Shown here: positions 49,761-58,315 of the stretch, in pieces | How positions within the stretch are numbered: position 1 is the stretch's first letter | How the letters are laid out: every line of letters begins with the position of its first letter | Assembly: GCA_002347095.1 (NCBI GenBank) | Contig: DDWZ01000031.1 | Span: 1 to 64,000 of the forward strand | Direction of reading: 5' to 3' | DNA length: 64,000 bases | Source of the DNA: Desulfobulbaceae bacterium UBA2273 | Lineage (GTDB): Bacteria > Desulfobacterota > Desulfobulbia > Desulfobulbales > Desulfurivibrionaceae | Made by a program: the position numbers and the translations under genes | The notes under the pieces: generated by a model | What the model saw: the letters and a program-made list of their open reading frames with translations, nothing else | Database searches by the model: none | What the model was told of the DNA's origin: nothing

Positions 49761-52700
49761 AGCGGCAGGATCTGCACCTCTTCCCGCACCGGATGGGCGC
49801 CCTGTAAAAACAGACCCTTTCGCCCGTCAATGCTGATCGCATCGCCGAAACGGATCTCGCGGCCATTGATCTCGCAGCGCTCTTCCGCCTCGTACACCTT
49901 CAGGGCGTTGCAGCCCACGACACAGGTTTTTTCCAGCCGGATGGTGACCACCGCCGCATGCGAGGTCTGGCCGCCGCGCGCGGTGAGCAGACCATCGGCC
50001 ATGGCGATCTCCTTGATATCCTCGGGCACGGTGTCCTGGCGGATGAGGATCAGCGGGGTAGCGGGGTCTTCCTCCTTGAGCTGCCGGATATTGGCCGCGG
50101 TGAACACGGCGCGGCCCGAGAGGGCGCTGCCGGAAACGCCGATGCCGGAGCCGAGCAACGCCTTATCCAATGCCTTGCCCTCGGTGAACACCGCGAATTT
50201 TTCCCGTTTCTTGATGGTGATCATATCCCTGGTTTGGAGCAGAAAGAGGTTTTCTTCCTCCGGACCTTCAAAGGTAAACTCGATCTCCTGGGGGTTCCAG
50301 CGCTTTTCATAGACCAGCTCCCGGGCAATACCGAGCAGCCGTTCGTACACCTTGGGGAATCTTGTTTCCAGGCTGTTTTCCTCGGGCCGGCCGTCCAGTT
50401 CTGCCTGCTCCACCGAGATGGGCTGGGTGGCGACTAAGCCGCTGACGATATCCTCGCCCTGGTCGCCCGTGGCATAATCGCCCCACAGGGCCACCCGGCT
50501 CACCTTGCGGTAGGGGTGGGCGGTGAAGAGCACGCCGCTGCCCGATTCCGGCCCCAGATTGCCGTAAACCATGGCCTGGACGATGACCGCCGTGCCCCAG
50601 GCCTCGGAAACATCCATCAGCCCCCGGTATTCCTGGGTTTTCTGCGCATACCACGAGTTGAGCACCAGCTCCACCGCGCCGGTGAGCTGCTGCCAGGGAT
50701 CGGCCGGAATGCAGATGCCGGCCTCGCGGATCTTCTCCTGGTACTCCAGGGCCAGCTCCCGCATTTGGGCGGCGGAAAAATCCTTTTTCACCGCGACGCC
50801 GTAACGGGTCTTGGCCTCGTTCATCTGGGTCTGGAAAATCTCGCGCTCCATGCCTTCGGCCATGGCCCAGGACTGGAGAAAGCGCCGGTAGTTGTCCCAA
50901 GCCAGATAGTCGATCTGACAAGAGGGCGGATACCCCTGGCCGGAAGATCCGGCAAACCCCTGACTGATCTCCTCGTTGAGTCCCACGTTGTGGATGGTGG
51001 CCATCATCCCCGGCATGGAGATCGCGGCGCCGCTGCGCACGGAAAGGAGTAGCGGATTGGCCGGATCGCCGAAGCGCCGGCCGGTCTTTTTTTCCATTTC
51101 AGTCAGGGATTTTTTGATCTGGCCCATGAACTCGTCGCGGGCCTTGTAAAACCCCTTGATCACCGGCCAGCAGCGGAAGATCTCCGTGGTGATGATAAAG
51201 CCGGGGGGCACGGGTTTGTCGTCCGTGGCCAGCACGGTCAGGTTGAAGCCCTTGTTGCCCAAGAGGATCAGGTTGTTGGTGTGGTGGTTCTTGAGGTGCA
51301 GGTTGCTCAAGGCCCGGTCCGGGTTGTAGGTCATCAGCAGGTCGAGATCCTCTTCGCTCAGGATCTCCTTCTGGTGCTCCAGGGTTTGGTAGATGCGGGT
51401 GATGAAGTTGTCCAGATGCTGGAGGCCGAAGGTGGTGGCGATGAGATCCCGCATGAAGGTTTCTGAAAGCCTCAGGATGCTGGCCGGCAGATCGTCCGCC
51501 TCCCAGAGCGAGCGGTGTTTGGGCAGCAGGTTGGCCTCGCCGATCTTGGGGATGATGATGGAAAGGTTGTTCTCGTGGATGTTGGTGTAATAGGTGTAGA
51601 TGATGTCCTTCACCCCCTCGGTGAAGCCCCGGAAGATGTCGAGGTACTGGGTGTAGGAGAAGCGCTTGATGTTAAACGAGCTGGTCAGGAGCGACATGTA
51701 GGTTTCCAGCCGCCGGCTGGTGATGCCGTCGATCTTCAGGGCCCGCAGATAGAGGCGCAGACATTTGATGATCCGGATAAAGGTGGCCCGGGTGATAAAG
51801 GCGAGGTTGACGGTCTCGGGCAGCTTTTCCAGATAGACGTTGGCCAGGTTTTCCAAGCGGAAGGTGAGGCCGAGGGCGTCGAATTTCTTCTCCCGGTAGC
51901 GGCCGTAGACCGAGGGGATGTCCACGGCGATGTGGCGTTTGTAGTAGATATCCTCCTTGGCCTCGAATTTCTCCGGGCTCTGGATGGTCTCCTTGAGTTG
52001 TTCCAGGGTGTCGAGCAGCGCCTCCAGGCACTGGAAGGTGTCGCAGATCTCCAGATCGCCCAGCAACTGTTCCATTTCCGGAAAACCGCTTTTGGCCGCG
52101 AGATGAAGCTGTTGCCGGATCTCCTGCACGCCGAGGTTGTACTTCTGGTGGCAGAGCTGGTACATCTCGACCATCAGGGTGAAGCGGCGGATCTCTGCGG
52201 ATTTGAGCCCCTGCTGAGAGGCCAGCCAGGTGTCGCGGCGGTGGTCGTCCCAGGTCAGCAGCTCCTCGATCCGGGTGATGGGGCCATCATGGCCCAGCAC
52301 CCGGCCCATCAGGGTGTGGAGGTCGTCGACAAATGGCCCCTGGTTCGAGACCTCCTTGAGCACCTCCTCGGGCAGGTAGGCTGCCAGGGCGGATTTGTCC
52401 AGGGTCTGCCAAAACAAAAAGATCGCCTCGATGAAATCGACGATCAGGTTGCTCGATTCCACATGGCTCTGCTTGCGCAGAAAATGGATGAGCCGGTCCT
52501 TGCGGCGGTGCATCTCGTCGAGTTCGGTGGACACATCGCGGAGCTGCCCTTCCGCCCCGATTTCATTGAAGAAAACCGGCATCAGCTTGGTGAACTGCTT
52601 GGCCAGGTTGTAGATGGGCTCGATGGGGTGGTTCAAAAGCTGGGTGATGTCGCGCTGGAAGAGATCGGTGTCCTTGACGCAGGTGCCCGAGAGCTTGAGG

Positions 52701-54028
52701 TTGATGATCAGGGCGGAAAACAGGGTGGAGCACCATTTGGGCTCCTGCATGATCAGGCTGAGCCAGACCCGGATGTTGTCCAGGTGGGCCGGGTTGGTAA
52801 TGGGCTGCCAGTCGTCGTTGAGGCCCTGGAAATTGGCGTACTGAAAGCCGAAGCGCACGGTTTCAAAGAGGAAGGTTTCCACCAGCCGGCTGTTGCCGCG
52901 ATGGAACACCTCGCTTCCCAGAACCTGGATGCATTGCAGCGAGGTGTGCGGGTATTTTTTGACATTGGCCTTGAGGAGCTGGAGTGTGGTGAGCAGGAAG
53001 CGCTCGATCTCCTCGAAGGTCTGCTGGCGGATGAGCTGGACCAGGCTCCGGTTGATCTCGCGCAGGGTTTCCTCGTGAATCAGTCCCAACCCCGCCGTAT
53101 CCATGATCCGGAAAAGAAAGAGCAGCTTGCGGTTCTCGGCAAAGCGGTCCACGGCCAGTTCTTCGGTGACGGTCTCCTCTCCGAGCCGGTCCGGCGCCTC
53201 TTTGTAGAGGCGGATGATGTCCATGTGGTTGGGCAGGGCAAGCATGGCGCCCAAAGCGCCGGGGGCTGCCGGATCAAGCTGGGTGACGGTGGCGAGATGT
53301 TCGTTCAGCCGCTGATGGGAGATGGCGTTGAACAGGGTGCCGGAGCGCCAGCCCATGCAGAGATCGCCGCATTGCGCGGTAAACCAGGCGAGGGGGTCTT
53401 CCTCGTCCAGCCAGTACCGGTAGTTGAGGGTCAGAACCCGCTGCAGAAGCCGGGCGGCGCTTGTCTCGCCGCGGCAGCCGGGAGCGGCAAGGCACAACCC
53501 GTGCAGCCGGGCCAGGATCTTGCCCAGGGGATGGTGGCCTTGGACCAAAAAGAGCAGAATCTCGTCGTCCAGCGCGTGGAGTCGCTCAAAACACGCAGCC
53601 AGGGCGGTTTGATAGCGCGGCAGGCTGTCGGCGGCAAGCAGGGAGGTCTGTTTGTCCAGGTAGGCCAGCAACCCTTCCATGGCCGTGGCCAGCAGCGGTT
53701 CGTTCTTGCGGCAATCCTCCACCGCCTTGAGGAATATTCCGCAGAAAAGGGGGAAGGCCTGGGGCCCCTGCTCGTGCCGGAAATAATGGTCGATATTCTT
53801 GAGAACAAAGGAACGGAGCCGGGGCAGGATCATCTTCCAGTTGCGGAACGGATGGCTGACCTCATAGAGCAGGGTTTCCAGGGTTGTGCTTATCCCCCGG
53901 TAGTTGTTGACGATCTCAAGGAGCGGCAGCAGCGCCTCATCGATGGTCACCGAATCCACCGCGGTTTCAAGGAGGTTGGCCTTGAGCGCGTCCGATTCGA
54001 GTTCCGGCGGGGTGTGGTCGGTGGTCAT
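49757..54028 (-). CDS. Large PEP-synthase/PPDK-like phosphotransferase
   Basis: The 1,423-residue protein has an N-terminal all-helical region of ~900 residues with no recognised domain. A PPDK-type ATP-binding domain follows (~910-1260: LGNKGFNLTVLA, VPPGFIITTEIF, LLSVRSGAAISMPGMM, QAMVYGNLGPESGSGVLFT). The swivelling phosphohistidine domain (~1310-1400) has catalytic His in ARGGQTSHAAVV. The C-terminal TIM barrel that binds PEP or pyruvate in PPDK and PpsA is absent. It resembles dikinases that phosphorylate glucans, rifampin or other acceptors. Acceptor unknown. Convergent with the receiver gene. Confidence 0.8.
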   Translation of the reverse strand: MTTDHTPPELESDALKANLLETAVDSVTIDEALLPLLEIVNNYRGISTTLETLLYEVSHPFRNWKMILPRLRSFVLKNIDHYFRHEQGPQAFPLFCGIFLKAVEDCRKNEPLLATAMEGLLAYLDKQTSLLAADSLPRYQTALAACFERLHALDDEILLFLVQGHHPLGKILARLHGLCLAAPGCRGETSAARLLQRVLTLNYRYWLDEEDPLAWFTAQCGDLCMGWRSGTLFNAISHQRLNEHLATVTQLDPAAPGALGAMLALPNHMDIIRLYKEAPDRLGEETVTEELAVDRFAENRKLLFLFRIMDTAGLGLIHEETLREINRSLVQLIRQQTFEEIERFLLTTLQLLKANVKKYPHTSLQCIQVLGSEVFHRGNSRLVETFLFETVRFGFQYANFQGLNDDWQPITNPAHLDNIRVWLSLIMQEPKWCSTLFSALIINLKLSGTCVKDTDLFQRDITQLLNHPIEPIYNLAKQFTKLMPVFFNEIGAEGQLRDVSTELDEMHRRKDRLIHFLRKQSHVESSNLIVDFIEAIFLFWQTLDKSALAAYLPEEVLKEVSNQGPFVDDLHTLMGRVLGHDGPITRIEELLTWDDHRRDTWLASQQGLKSAEIRRFTLMVEMYQLCHQKYNLGVQEIRQQLHLAAKSGFPEMEQLLGDLEICDTFQCLEALLDTLEQLKETIQSPEKFEAKEDIYYKRHIAVDIPSVYGRYREKKFDALGLTFRLENLANVYLEKLPETVNLAFITRATFIRIIKCLRLYLRALKIDGITSRRLETYMSLLTSSFNIKRFSYTQYLDIFRGFTEGVKDIIYTYYTNIHENNLSIIIPKIGEANLLPKHRSLWEADDLPASILRLSETFMRDLIATTFGLQHLDNFITRIYQTLEHQKEILSEEDLDLLMTYNPDRALSNLHLKNHHTNNLILLGNKGFNLTVLATDDKPVPPGFIITTEIFRCWPVIKGFYKARDEFMGQIKKSLTEMEKKTGRRFGDPANPLLLSVRSGAAISMPGMMATIHNVGLNEEISQGFAGSSGQGYPPSCQIDYLAWDNYRRFLQSWAMAEGMEREIFQTQMNEAKTRYGVAVKKDFSAAQMRELALEYQEKIREAGICIPADPWQQLTGAVELVLNSWYAQKTQEYRGLMDVSEAWGTAVIVQAMVYGNLGPESGSGVLFTAHPYRKVSRVALWGDYATGDQGEDIVSGLVATQPISVEQAELDGRPEENSLETRFPKVYERLLGIARELVYEKRWNPQEIEFTFEGPEEENLFLLQTRDMITIKKREKFAVFTEGKALDKALLGSGIGVSGSALSGRAVFTAANIRQLKEEDPATPLILIRQDTVPEDIKEIAMADGLLTARGGQTSHAAVVTIRLEKTCVVGCNALKVYEAEERCEINGREIRFGDAISIDGRKGLFLQGAHPVREEVQILPL

Positions 54029-54173
54029 GGCAATCCTGAGTAACTCAAAAGATTACAGCATAGAGCGGCGCGGAAGGCGTGAACCGTTCCAGTCGTGTCA
54101 TGGTGCCACGAGGCGAGAACAGAGCAGGTCCGGGCCGCAACGCTAACTCCCCGACCTGCTCTGTGGAGGCCTG

Positions 54174-54563
54174 TTATTTCTTTGCGGGCTTTTTGGCGGC
54201 AGCTTTCACAGCCTTTGCCGGTGCTTTTTTTGCAGCAGGCTTGGCAGCCGGTTTTTTGGCTGCAGCCTTTGCGGCGGGCTTGGCCGCAACTTTCTTGGCG
54301 GGAGCCTTTGCTGTGGTTTTTGCAGCAGGCTTTGCTGTGGTTTTCTTGACTGCTTTTTTGGGGGATGCAGCGCTGGCGGCAGAAGTTTTTGGTTTGGCCG
54401 CTGTTTTTTTAGCGGCCGCAGCCTTTGCAGGCTTACTCGTTGTGACCTTGGCTGTAACCTTTGCAGCAACCTTTGCTGCGGGCTTGGTTGCTGTTTTTTT
54501 GGTCGTCGATGGTTTTGCAGGCTTACTTGTCGCAACTTTTCCAGGAACCTTGGCCTTTGGCAT
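54174..54563 (-). CDS. Histone H1-like Lys/Ala/Pro-rich protein
   Basis: The 129-residue protein is almost wholly AAKPAAK-like tandem repeats starting MPKAKVPGKVATSKP and ending AAAKKPAKK. It is very basic and disordered. Such H1-like proteins compact DNA in several bacteria; a non-specific nucleic-acid-binding role is inferred. ATG 54563 has GGGAGGAAG 7 bp upstream. Low-complexity repeats make length variable between strains. Confidence 0.82.
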   Translation of the reverse strand: MPKAKVPGKVATSKPAKPSTTKKTATKPAAKVAAKVTAKVTTSKPAKAAAAKKTAAKPKTSAASAASPKKAVKKTTAKPAAKTTAKAPAKKVAAKPAAKAAAKKPAAKPAAKKAPAKAVKAAAKKPAKK

Positions 54564-54606
54564 TCGTACTTCCTCCCTTGATTTTAATAACAAACAGCTA
54601 GTTGTA

Positions 54607-54821
54607 GGTCGGGTAGAGCAAAGCGAAACCCGACTTCGTCTAGGGTTCAAAAGGGGTCGGAACCCCTTTTGCCCGTGCTTCATCACCCAGAAATCTTCGC
54701 CGTTCGTGGGTCACGGCGGTAAAGAAAAAAGCCGCTCCTTTTGTTCTCGACCGCCGGTATGGCATGATTTACCTTCTGCGCTGGAGCTATTGCGTCGGGT
54801 TTCGCTTTGTTCTACCCGACC
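54607..54821. repeat. MITE-like element with inverted-repeat ends
   Basis: Terminal arms of 28 bp match at 27 positions: GGTCGGGTAGAGCAAAGC... and its complement (54794-54821). The interior holds a strong hairpin AAAAGGGGT-CGG-AACCCCTTTT (54650-54671) and no gene. The 266-bp gap 54564-54829 contains nothing else. Confidence 0.55.
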
Positions 54822-54829
54822 TTGCGACT

Positions 54830-55171
54830 CTATTTACAGTCAAAATCCCACTGACAGGTACGAATCCATGTTACGCATCGTTCGCCCTCATAGACTTGGC
54901 ACTCTTTCCAGCAGCGCATGCAGCCCGGCATTTTCCGCGCGCTTTCCTTGTTCGGCGCCTGAATCCTTAAATCTTCCACGAACCGTGCCACTTCCTTTCC
55001 GTTTTGGTCCACGATAGCCTTCCCGTCGCGGGAAATCATGAGTTCTACCGTGGCAACTTCACGCTGCTCTTTTGCACTCTTCGGTTCGGCGGCAGCGGCG
55101 GACATGCCAGAAAAAAGGATCAGGAGTATCGCCGTTGTTGCGGTGTGAATACCCAGCATCTTGAAATGCAT
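54830..55171 (-). CDS. Small secreted cysteine-rich protein
   Basis: The 113-residue protein has a signal peptide (MHFKMLGIHTATTAILLILF, cleavage near SAAAAEPKS). Its C-terminal part has six cysteines in about 30 residues: CMRCWKEC, then ERCVTWIRTCQ and DFDC. A disulfide-bonded or metal-binding periplasmic role is likely; no family was recognised. ATG 55171 has GGAGGAAATC upstream. It lies 17 bp after GAPDH in the same direction. Confidence 0.6.
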   Translation of the reverse strand: MHFKMLGIHTATTAILLILFSGMSAAAAEPKSAKEQREVATVELMISRDGKAIVDQNGKEVARFVEDLRIQAPNKESARKMPGCMRCWKECQVYEGERCVTWIRTCQWDFDCK

Positions 55172-55188
55172 GATTTCCTCCTTTGGGA

Positions 55189-56193
55189 TTATAGCGGTTT
55201 TTGGCTCTCCATCAGCAAAATCAAATCCAGCACCCGGTTGGAGTAGCCCCATTCGTTGTCGTACCAGGAGAGCACCTTGACCGAGGTGCCGATCACCTTG
55301 GTGGACAGGGCGTCCACCACCGAGGAGTGCGGGTTGCCCTGGTAGTCGATGGAGACCAGGGGCTCTTCGGAATAGCCGAGATACCGGTTGGCCGCTTCTT
55401 TCAGGGCCTGATTCACCTCCGGCACCGTGGTCGCCCTTTCCACCTCCATGACCGCATCCACCAGGGAGACGTTGGGGGTGGGCACCCGCACGGCCAGGCC
55501 GTCGAACTTGCCTTTCAGCTCGGGGATCACCAGGGAGACCGCGGCCGCGGCCCCGGTTTTGGTGGGGATCATGGAGAGCGCCGCGGCCCGGGCGCGACGC
55601 AGGTCGCTGTGCGGAAAATCCAGGATGGACTGGTCGTTGGTGTAGGAGTGGACCGTGGTCATCAACCCGGTCTTGATGCCGAAGCGGTCGAGGATGACCT
55701 TGACCATGGGGGCCAGGCAGTTGGTGGTGCAGGAGGCGTTGGAGATAATGTGGTCTTCGGTGGGGTTGTATTCGTCTTCGTTGACCCCCATGACGATGGT
55801 CTTGACCTTGCCCTTGGCCGGGGCGGAGATCACCACCTTTTTCGCGCCGGCTTCGAGGTGCAGGGCTGCCTTATCGCTATCCGTGAAGAGCCCGGTGGAT
55901 TCGACCACGTACTCGACCCCAAGCTTGCCCCAGGGAATGTCGGCGGGATTGCGATGGCTGAAGATTTTGACCTGACGACCGTTGACGGCGATGCCATCCT
56001 CGGAGGAGGTCACGCTTTTATCGTACACTCCCATGATCGAGTCGTACTTGAGCAGGTGGGCCAGGGTGGCGTTGTTGGTCAGGTCGTTGATGGCGACGAC
56101 TTCGATATCACCAAAGAGCGGATCTTTATCGATGGCCCGAAAGATGTTGCGGCCGATGCGGCCAAAACCGTTGATGCCTATTCGTATCGCCAT
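55189..56193 (-). CDS. gap: Glyceraldehyde-3-phosphate dehydrogenase, type I
   Basis: This 334-residue NAD-dependent glycolytic enzyme has the N-terminal AIRIGINGFGRIGRNIFR, the catalytic Cys in SNASCTTNCLAPM, His in TVHSYTNDQ, and the C-terminal WYDNEWGYSNRVLDL. ATG 56193 has AAGGAG 7 bp upstream; the longer frame (to 56229) extends into a palindromic repeat. Confidence 0.97.
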   Translation of the reverse strand: MAIRIGINGFGRIGRNIFRAIDKDPLFGDIEVVAINDLTNNATLAHLLKYDSIMGVYDKSVTSSEDGIAVNGRQVKIFSHRNPADIPWGKLGVEYVVESTGLFTDSDKAALHLEAGAKKVVISAPAKGKVKTIVMGVNEDEYNPTEDHIISNASCTTNCLAPMVKVILDRFGIKTGLMTTVHSYTNDQSILDFPHSDLRRARAAALSMIPTKTGAAAAVSLVIPELKGKFDGLAVRVPTPNVSLVDAVMEVERATTVPEVNQALKEAANRYLGYSEEPLVSIDYQGNPHSSVVDALSTKVIGTSVKVLSWYDNEWGYSNRVLDLILLMESQKPL

Positions 56194-56211
56194 GCCAATC
56201 TCCTTGTGTGT

Positions 56212-56317
56212 GTAACTGTCCAGCAGCACCGCACCTGCTTTGTCATCGACCAGCTCATGTGCAATAGCACACTTCGCAGGCTTCTTCCGCGCATCTGCGG
56301 CACTGTTGAACAGTTAC
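56212..56317. repeat. Palindromic repeat upstream of gap (GTAACTGT family)
   Basis: The ends GTAACTGTCCAGCAGCACCGC and GCGGCACTGTTGAACAGTTAC are inverted copies. The middle has CATGTGCAATAGCACAC. It is a longer relative of 21381-21442. It lies immediately upstream of the gap ribosome site, so it will be part of the leader or promoter region. Confidence 0.6.
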
Positions 56318-56390
56318 GGTCCGTGGTTTTTCCAACTTCCCGGCTCCAAGCCGGACATTTTTTTCTGTCGTTTTTCCAGAAGGCGCGGAA

Positions 56391-58004
56391 TTATTGTACC
56401 TGCGAAACTGCTTCGTGATAAAGCGATAAATAATGGGTCAGCACTTTATCCCAGGTGTAGGTGTCGTGAATCGTTTTGACGGCGGCCTGCTGCATGGCCT
56501 GGATTTTTTTGGGATTGTCCCGGAAGGTCTGCATCGCTTTCTGCATTGCGCCCATCAGGGCGGCGGATTTGTGCTCCGGATAGGCAAAGCCGGTTTCCCC
56601 GTCTTTCACTTTGACCAACCCGCCGATGTGGTGGACGATGGGCAGGTTGCCGAAGAGTTGGGCGATATAGTCGGTAAGGCCGCACGGCTCGTAGCGGGAG
56701 GGGATGAGAAAAAAGTCCCCCGCAGCGTAGATGCGGGTGGCAAGCTGCTGGTCGTAGCCCCTGAGCAGGCAGATGCGGCCGAGGTTTTTGCGGGAAGCGG
56801 CCAGGCCGGACAGGGCCGTCTCGATTTCCTTGCTGCCCGAGCCCTGGATCAGGACCTGGAAGTTCTGGTCCGAGGGCAGCAGGGTTTCCAGCGCCCCCAG
56901 CAGCTTGTCCACCCCCTTTTGGGCGGAAAAGCGGCCGACAAAGGTGAACAGCGGGATGCCGGGCCGGTCGTCCAGGGTGCCGGTCTGGCGGACCGTTTTG
57001 AGGCTGCGTTGGGCCAGATCCTTGAGCAGGCTCCGGCGGCATTTCGCCTTGCCCGCCAGGTCGCCGCTGGCCGGGTCAAAGGCGGCGGCAAGACCCAGGG
57101 GTTTTGGTTTGGCCGGGTCAAAATCCGCCGGGTTGATGCCGTTGGTCACGCCCTTGAGCACCACGCCCCGGGCCAGGAGCCGGTGGCCGAGCATGCCGGT
57201 CAGCGCGTCGTCGTCGGTTTCCCGCAGCTCCCGGGCATAGTTTTCGCTCACCGTGTTCATCACCGCATAGGTCGAGGCGGCGAGAAACGGGTCGAATTTG
57301 CCGTCCAGCAGATTGGCGGTGATCAGGGAGCTTGGCAGACCGGTGATCGCCTCGGCAAAGGGCAGGTCGCCCACCTCCTGGTGGTAGCCGGTCCCGGCGT
57401 TGTGGATGGTCACCACGCAGCCGGTTTCAGCAAAGTAATGGCGCCATCCTTCCGTTTCGCGGAGCATGGCCGGGAGGATGGCGGTGTGGCCGTCGTGGCA
57501 GTGGATGATATCGGGGTGTTCGTCCAAGCGGATCATCAGGGCCGCCGCCGCTTTTTGCAGCAGGACGTTCATGGCGAAGTAGTCGAAATGGCCCGAGCCC
57601 TGGCGGTGGAAAGGGTCCAGGGCTTCGTCCTCGGCGGTATAGGTGTAGACGCTCTTTTTTTCCAGATAGCGGGCTGCGTCGATCAGGTAGAGGGCAAGTG
57701 CCCCTTTTTTTGCGGCCGGTTTTGCCGTTTTGGCGAAGACCCGCACATACTCCCGGCGCGGTTCCCCGGCATAGTCCATGTCGATGTCAAAACCCAGATC
57801 CAGGGGGGTAAAGCCCAGCGGACCAGGGTCCATGAAGCCATAGAGCGGCAGGACCACGCTGACCTTGCGGCCCGAGCGCGCCAGGGCCTCGGCCAGTTGC
57901 CGGGCCACATCCTTGACCCCGCCGGCCCCGGCCAGGCCGTCGTATTCGCGGGTCAGCATCCAAACATTGTTGATTTTTTTGTAATGGCGGGACTCAGGGG
58001 CCAT
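56391..58004 (-). CDS. glgA: Glycogen/starch synthase-like glycosyltransferase (GT5)
   Basis: The 537-residue two-domain (GT-B) protein has IIHCHDGHTAILPAMLRE, IHNAGTGYHQEVGDL, GVTNGINPADFDP, FTFVGRFSAQKGVDKLL and SRYEPCGLTDYIAQLFGNLPIV, the last being the nucleotide-sugar site. The N-terminal motif reads GLAGAGGVKDV; classical GlgA has KTGGLADV, so the usual Lys is absent here. It belongs to a divergent GT5 clade, and donor (ADP- or UDP-glucose) is unsure. Elongation of alpha-1,4-glucan is likely. Confidence 0.82.
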   Translation of the reverse strand: MAPESRHYKKINNVWMLTREYDGLAGAGGVKDVARQLAEALARSGRKVSVVLPLYGFMDPGPLGFTPLDLGFDIDMDYAGEPRREYVRVFAKTAKPAAKKGALALYLIDAARYLEKKSVYTYTAEDEALDPFHRQGSGHFDYFAMNVLLQKAAAALMIRLDEHPDIIHCHDGHTAILPAMLRETEGWRHYFAETGCVVTIHNAGTGYHQEVGDLPFAEAITGLPSSLITANLLDGKFDPFLAASTYAVMNTVSENYARELRETDDDALTGMLGHRLLARGVVLKGVTNGINPADFDPAKPKPLGLAAAFDPASGDLAGKAKCRRSLLKDLAQRSLKTVRQTGTLDDRPGIPLFTFVGRFSAQKGVDKLLGALETLLPSDQNFQVLIQGSGSKEIETALSGLAASRKNLGRICLLRGYDQQLATRIYAAGDFFLIPSRYEPCGLTDYIAQLFGNLPIVHHIGGLVKVKDGETGFAYPEHKSAALMGAMQKAMQTFRDNPKKIQAMQQAAVKTIHDTYTWDKVLTHYLSLYHEAVSQVQ

Positions 58005-58054
58005 GACTTCTCCGATTAAAATGGGGCTGTGTGCTTATGTGAGAGCAGGATTCA

Positions 58055-58288
58055 TTATTGCGGGATTTCGCCCGGAAGAGGCGGCTCTGGCTCGCGATCA
58101 GTTCCTGTTTCTTTTTTATACCGATCATAGGAGATCTGTTCTTGTAAAGCGATCTCCGCCGGATGTTGTTCCATCCGCTCGCGCATCTTGAGCCCTTCGT
58201 AAATATGTTCGTACACCTGCTCTTTTGATGAACAACCGGCGGAGAAAATTACAAGAAAAAGGCCTATGAGCAGGGAGAGATGTTTCAT
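58055..58288 (-). CDS. Small lipoprotein
   Basis: A 77-residue protein with signal MKHLSLLIGLFLVIFSAGC and lipobox SAGC at Cys19. The mature part is helical then proline-rich (EPEPPLPGEIPQ). Function unknown. It is 27 bp after aroC in the same direction. Confidence 0.75.
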   Translation of the reverse strand: MKHLSLLIGLFLVIFSAGCSSKEQVYEHIYEGLKMRERMEQHPAEIALQEQISYDRYKKETGTDREPEPPLPGEIPQ

Positions 58289-58315
58289 GGATTTCCCGTT
58301 GCGTGAGCGCGGTGC

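Noticed and set aside
51515..54043. Long plus-strand frame opposite the PPDK-like gene
   Set aside because: High-GC third-position shadow; no domain, no ribosome site, and the opposite strand encodes clear catalytic motifs.
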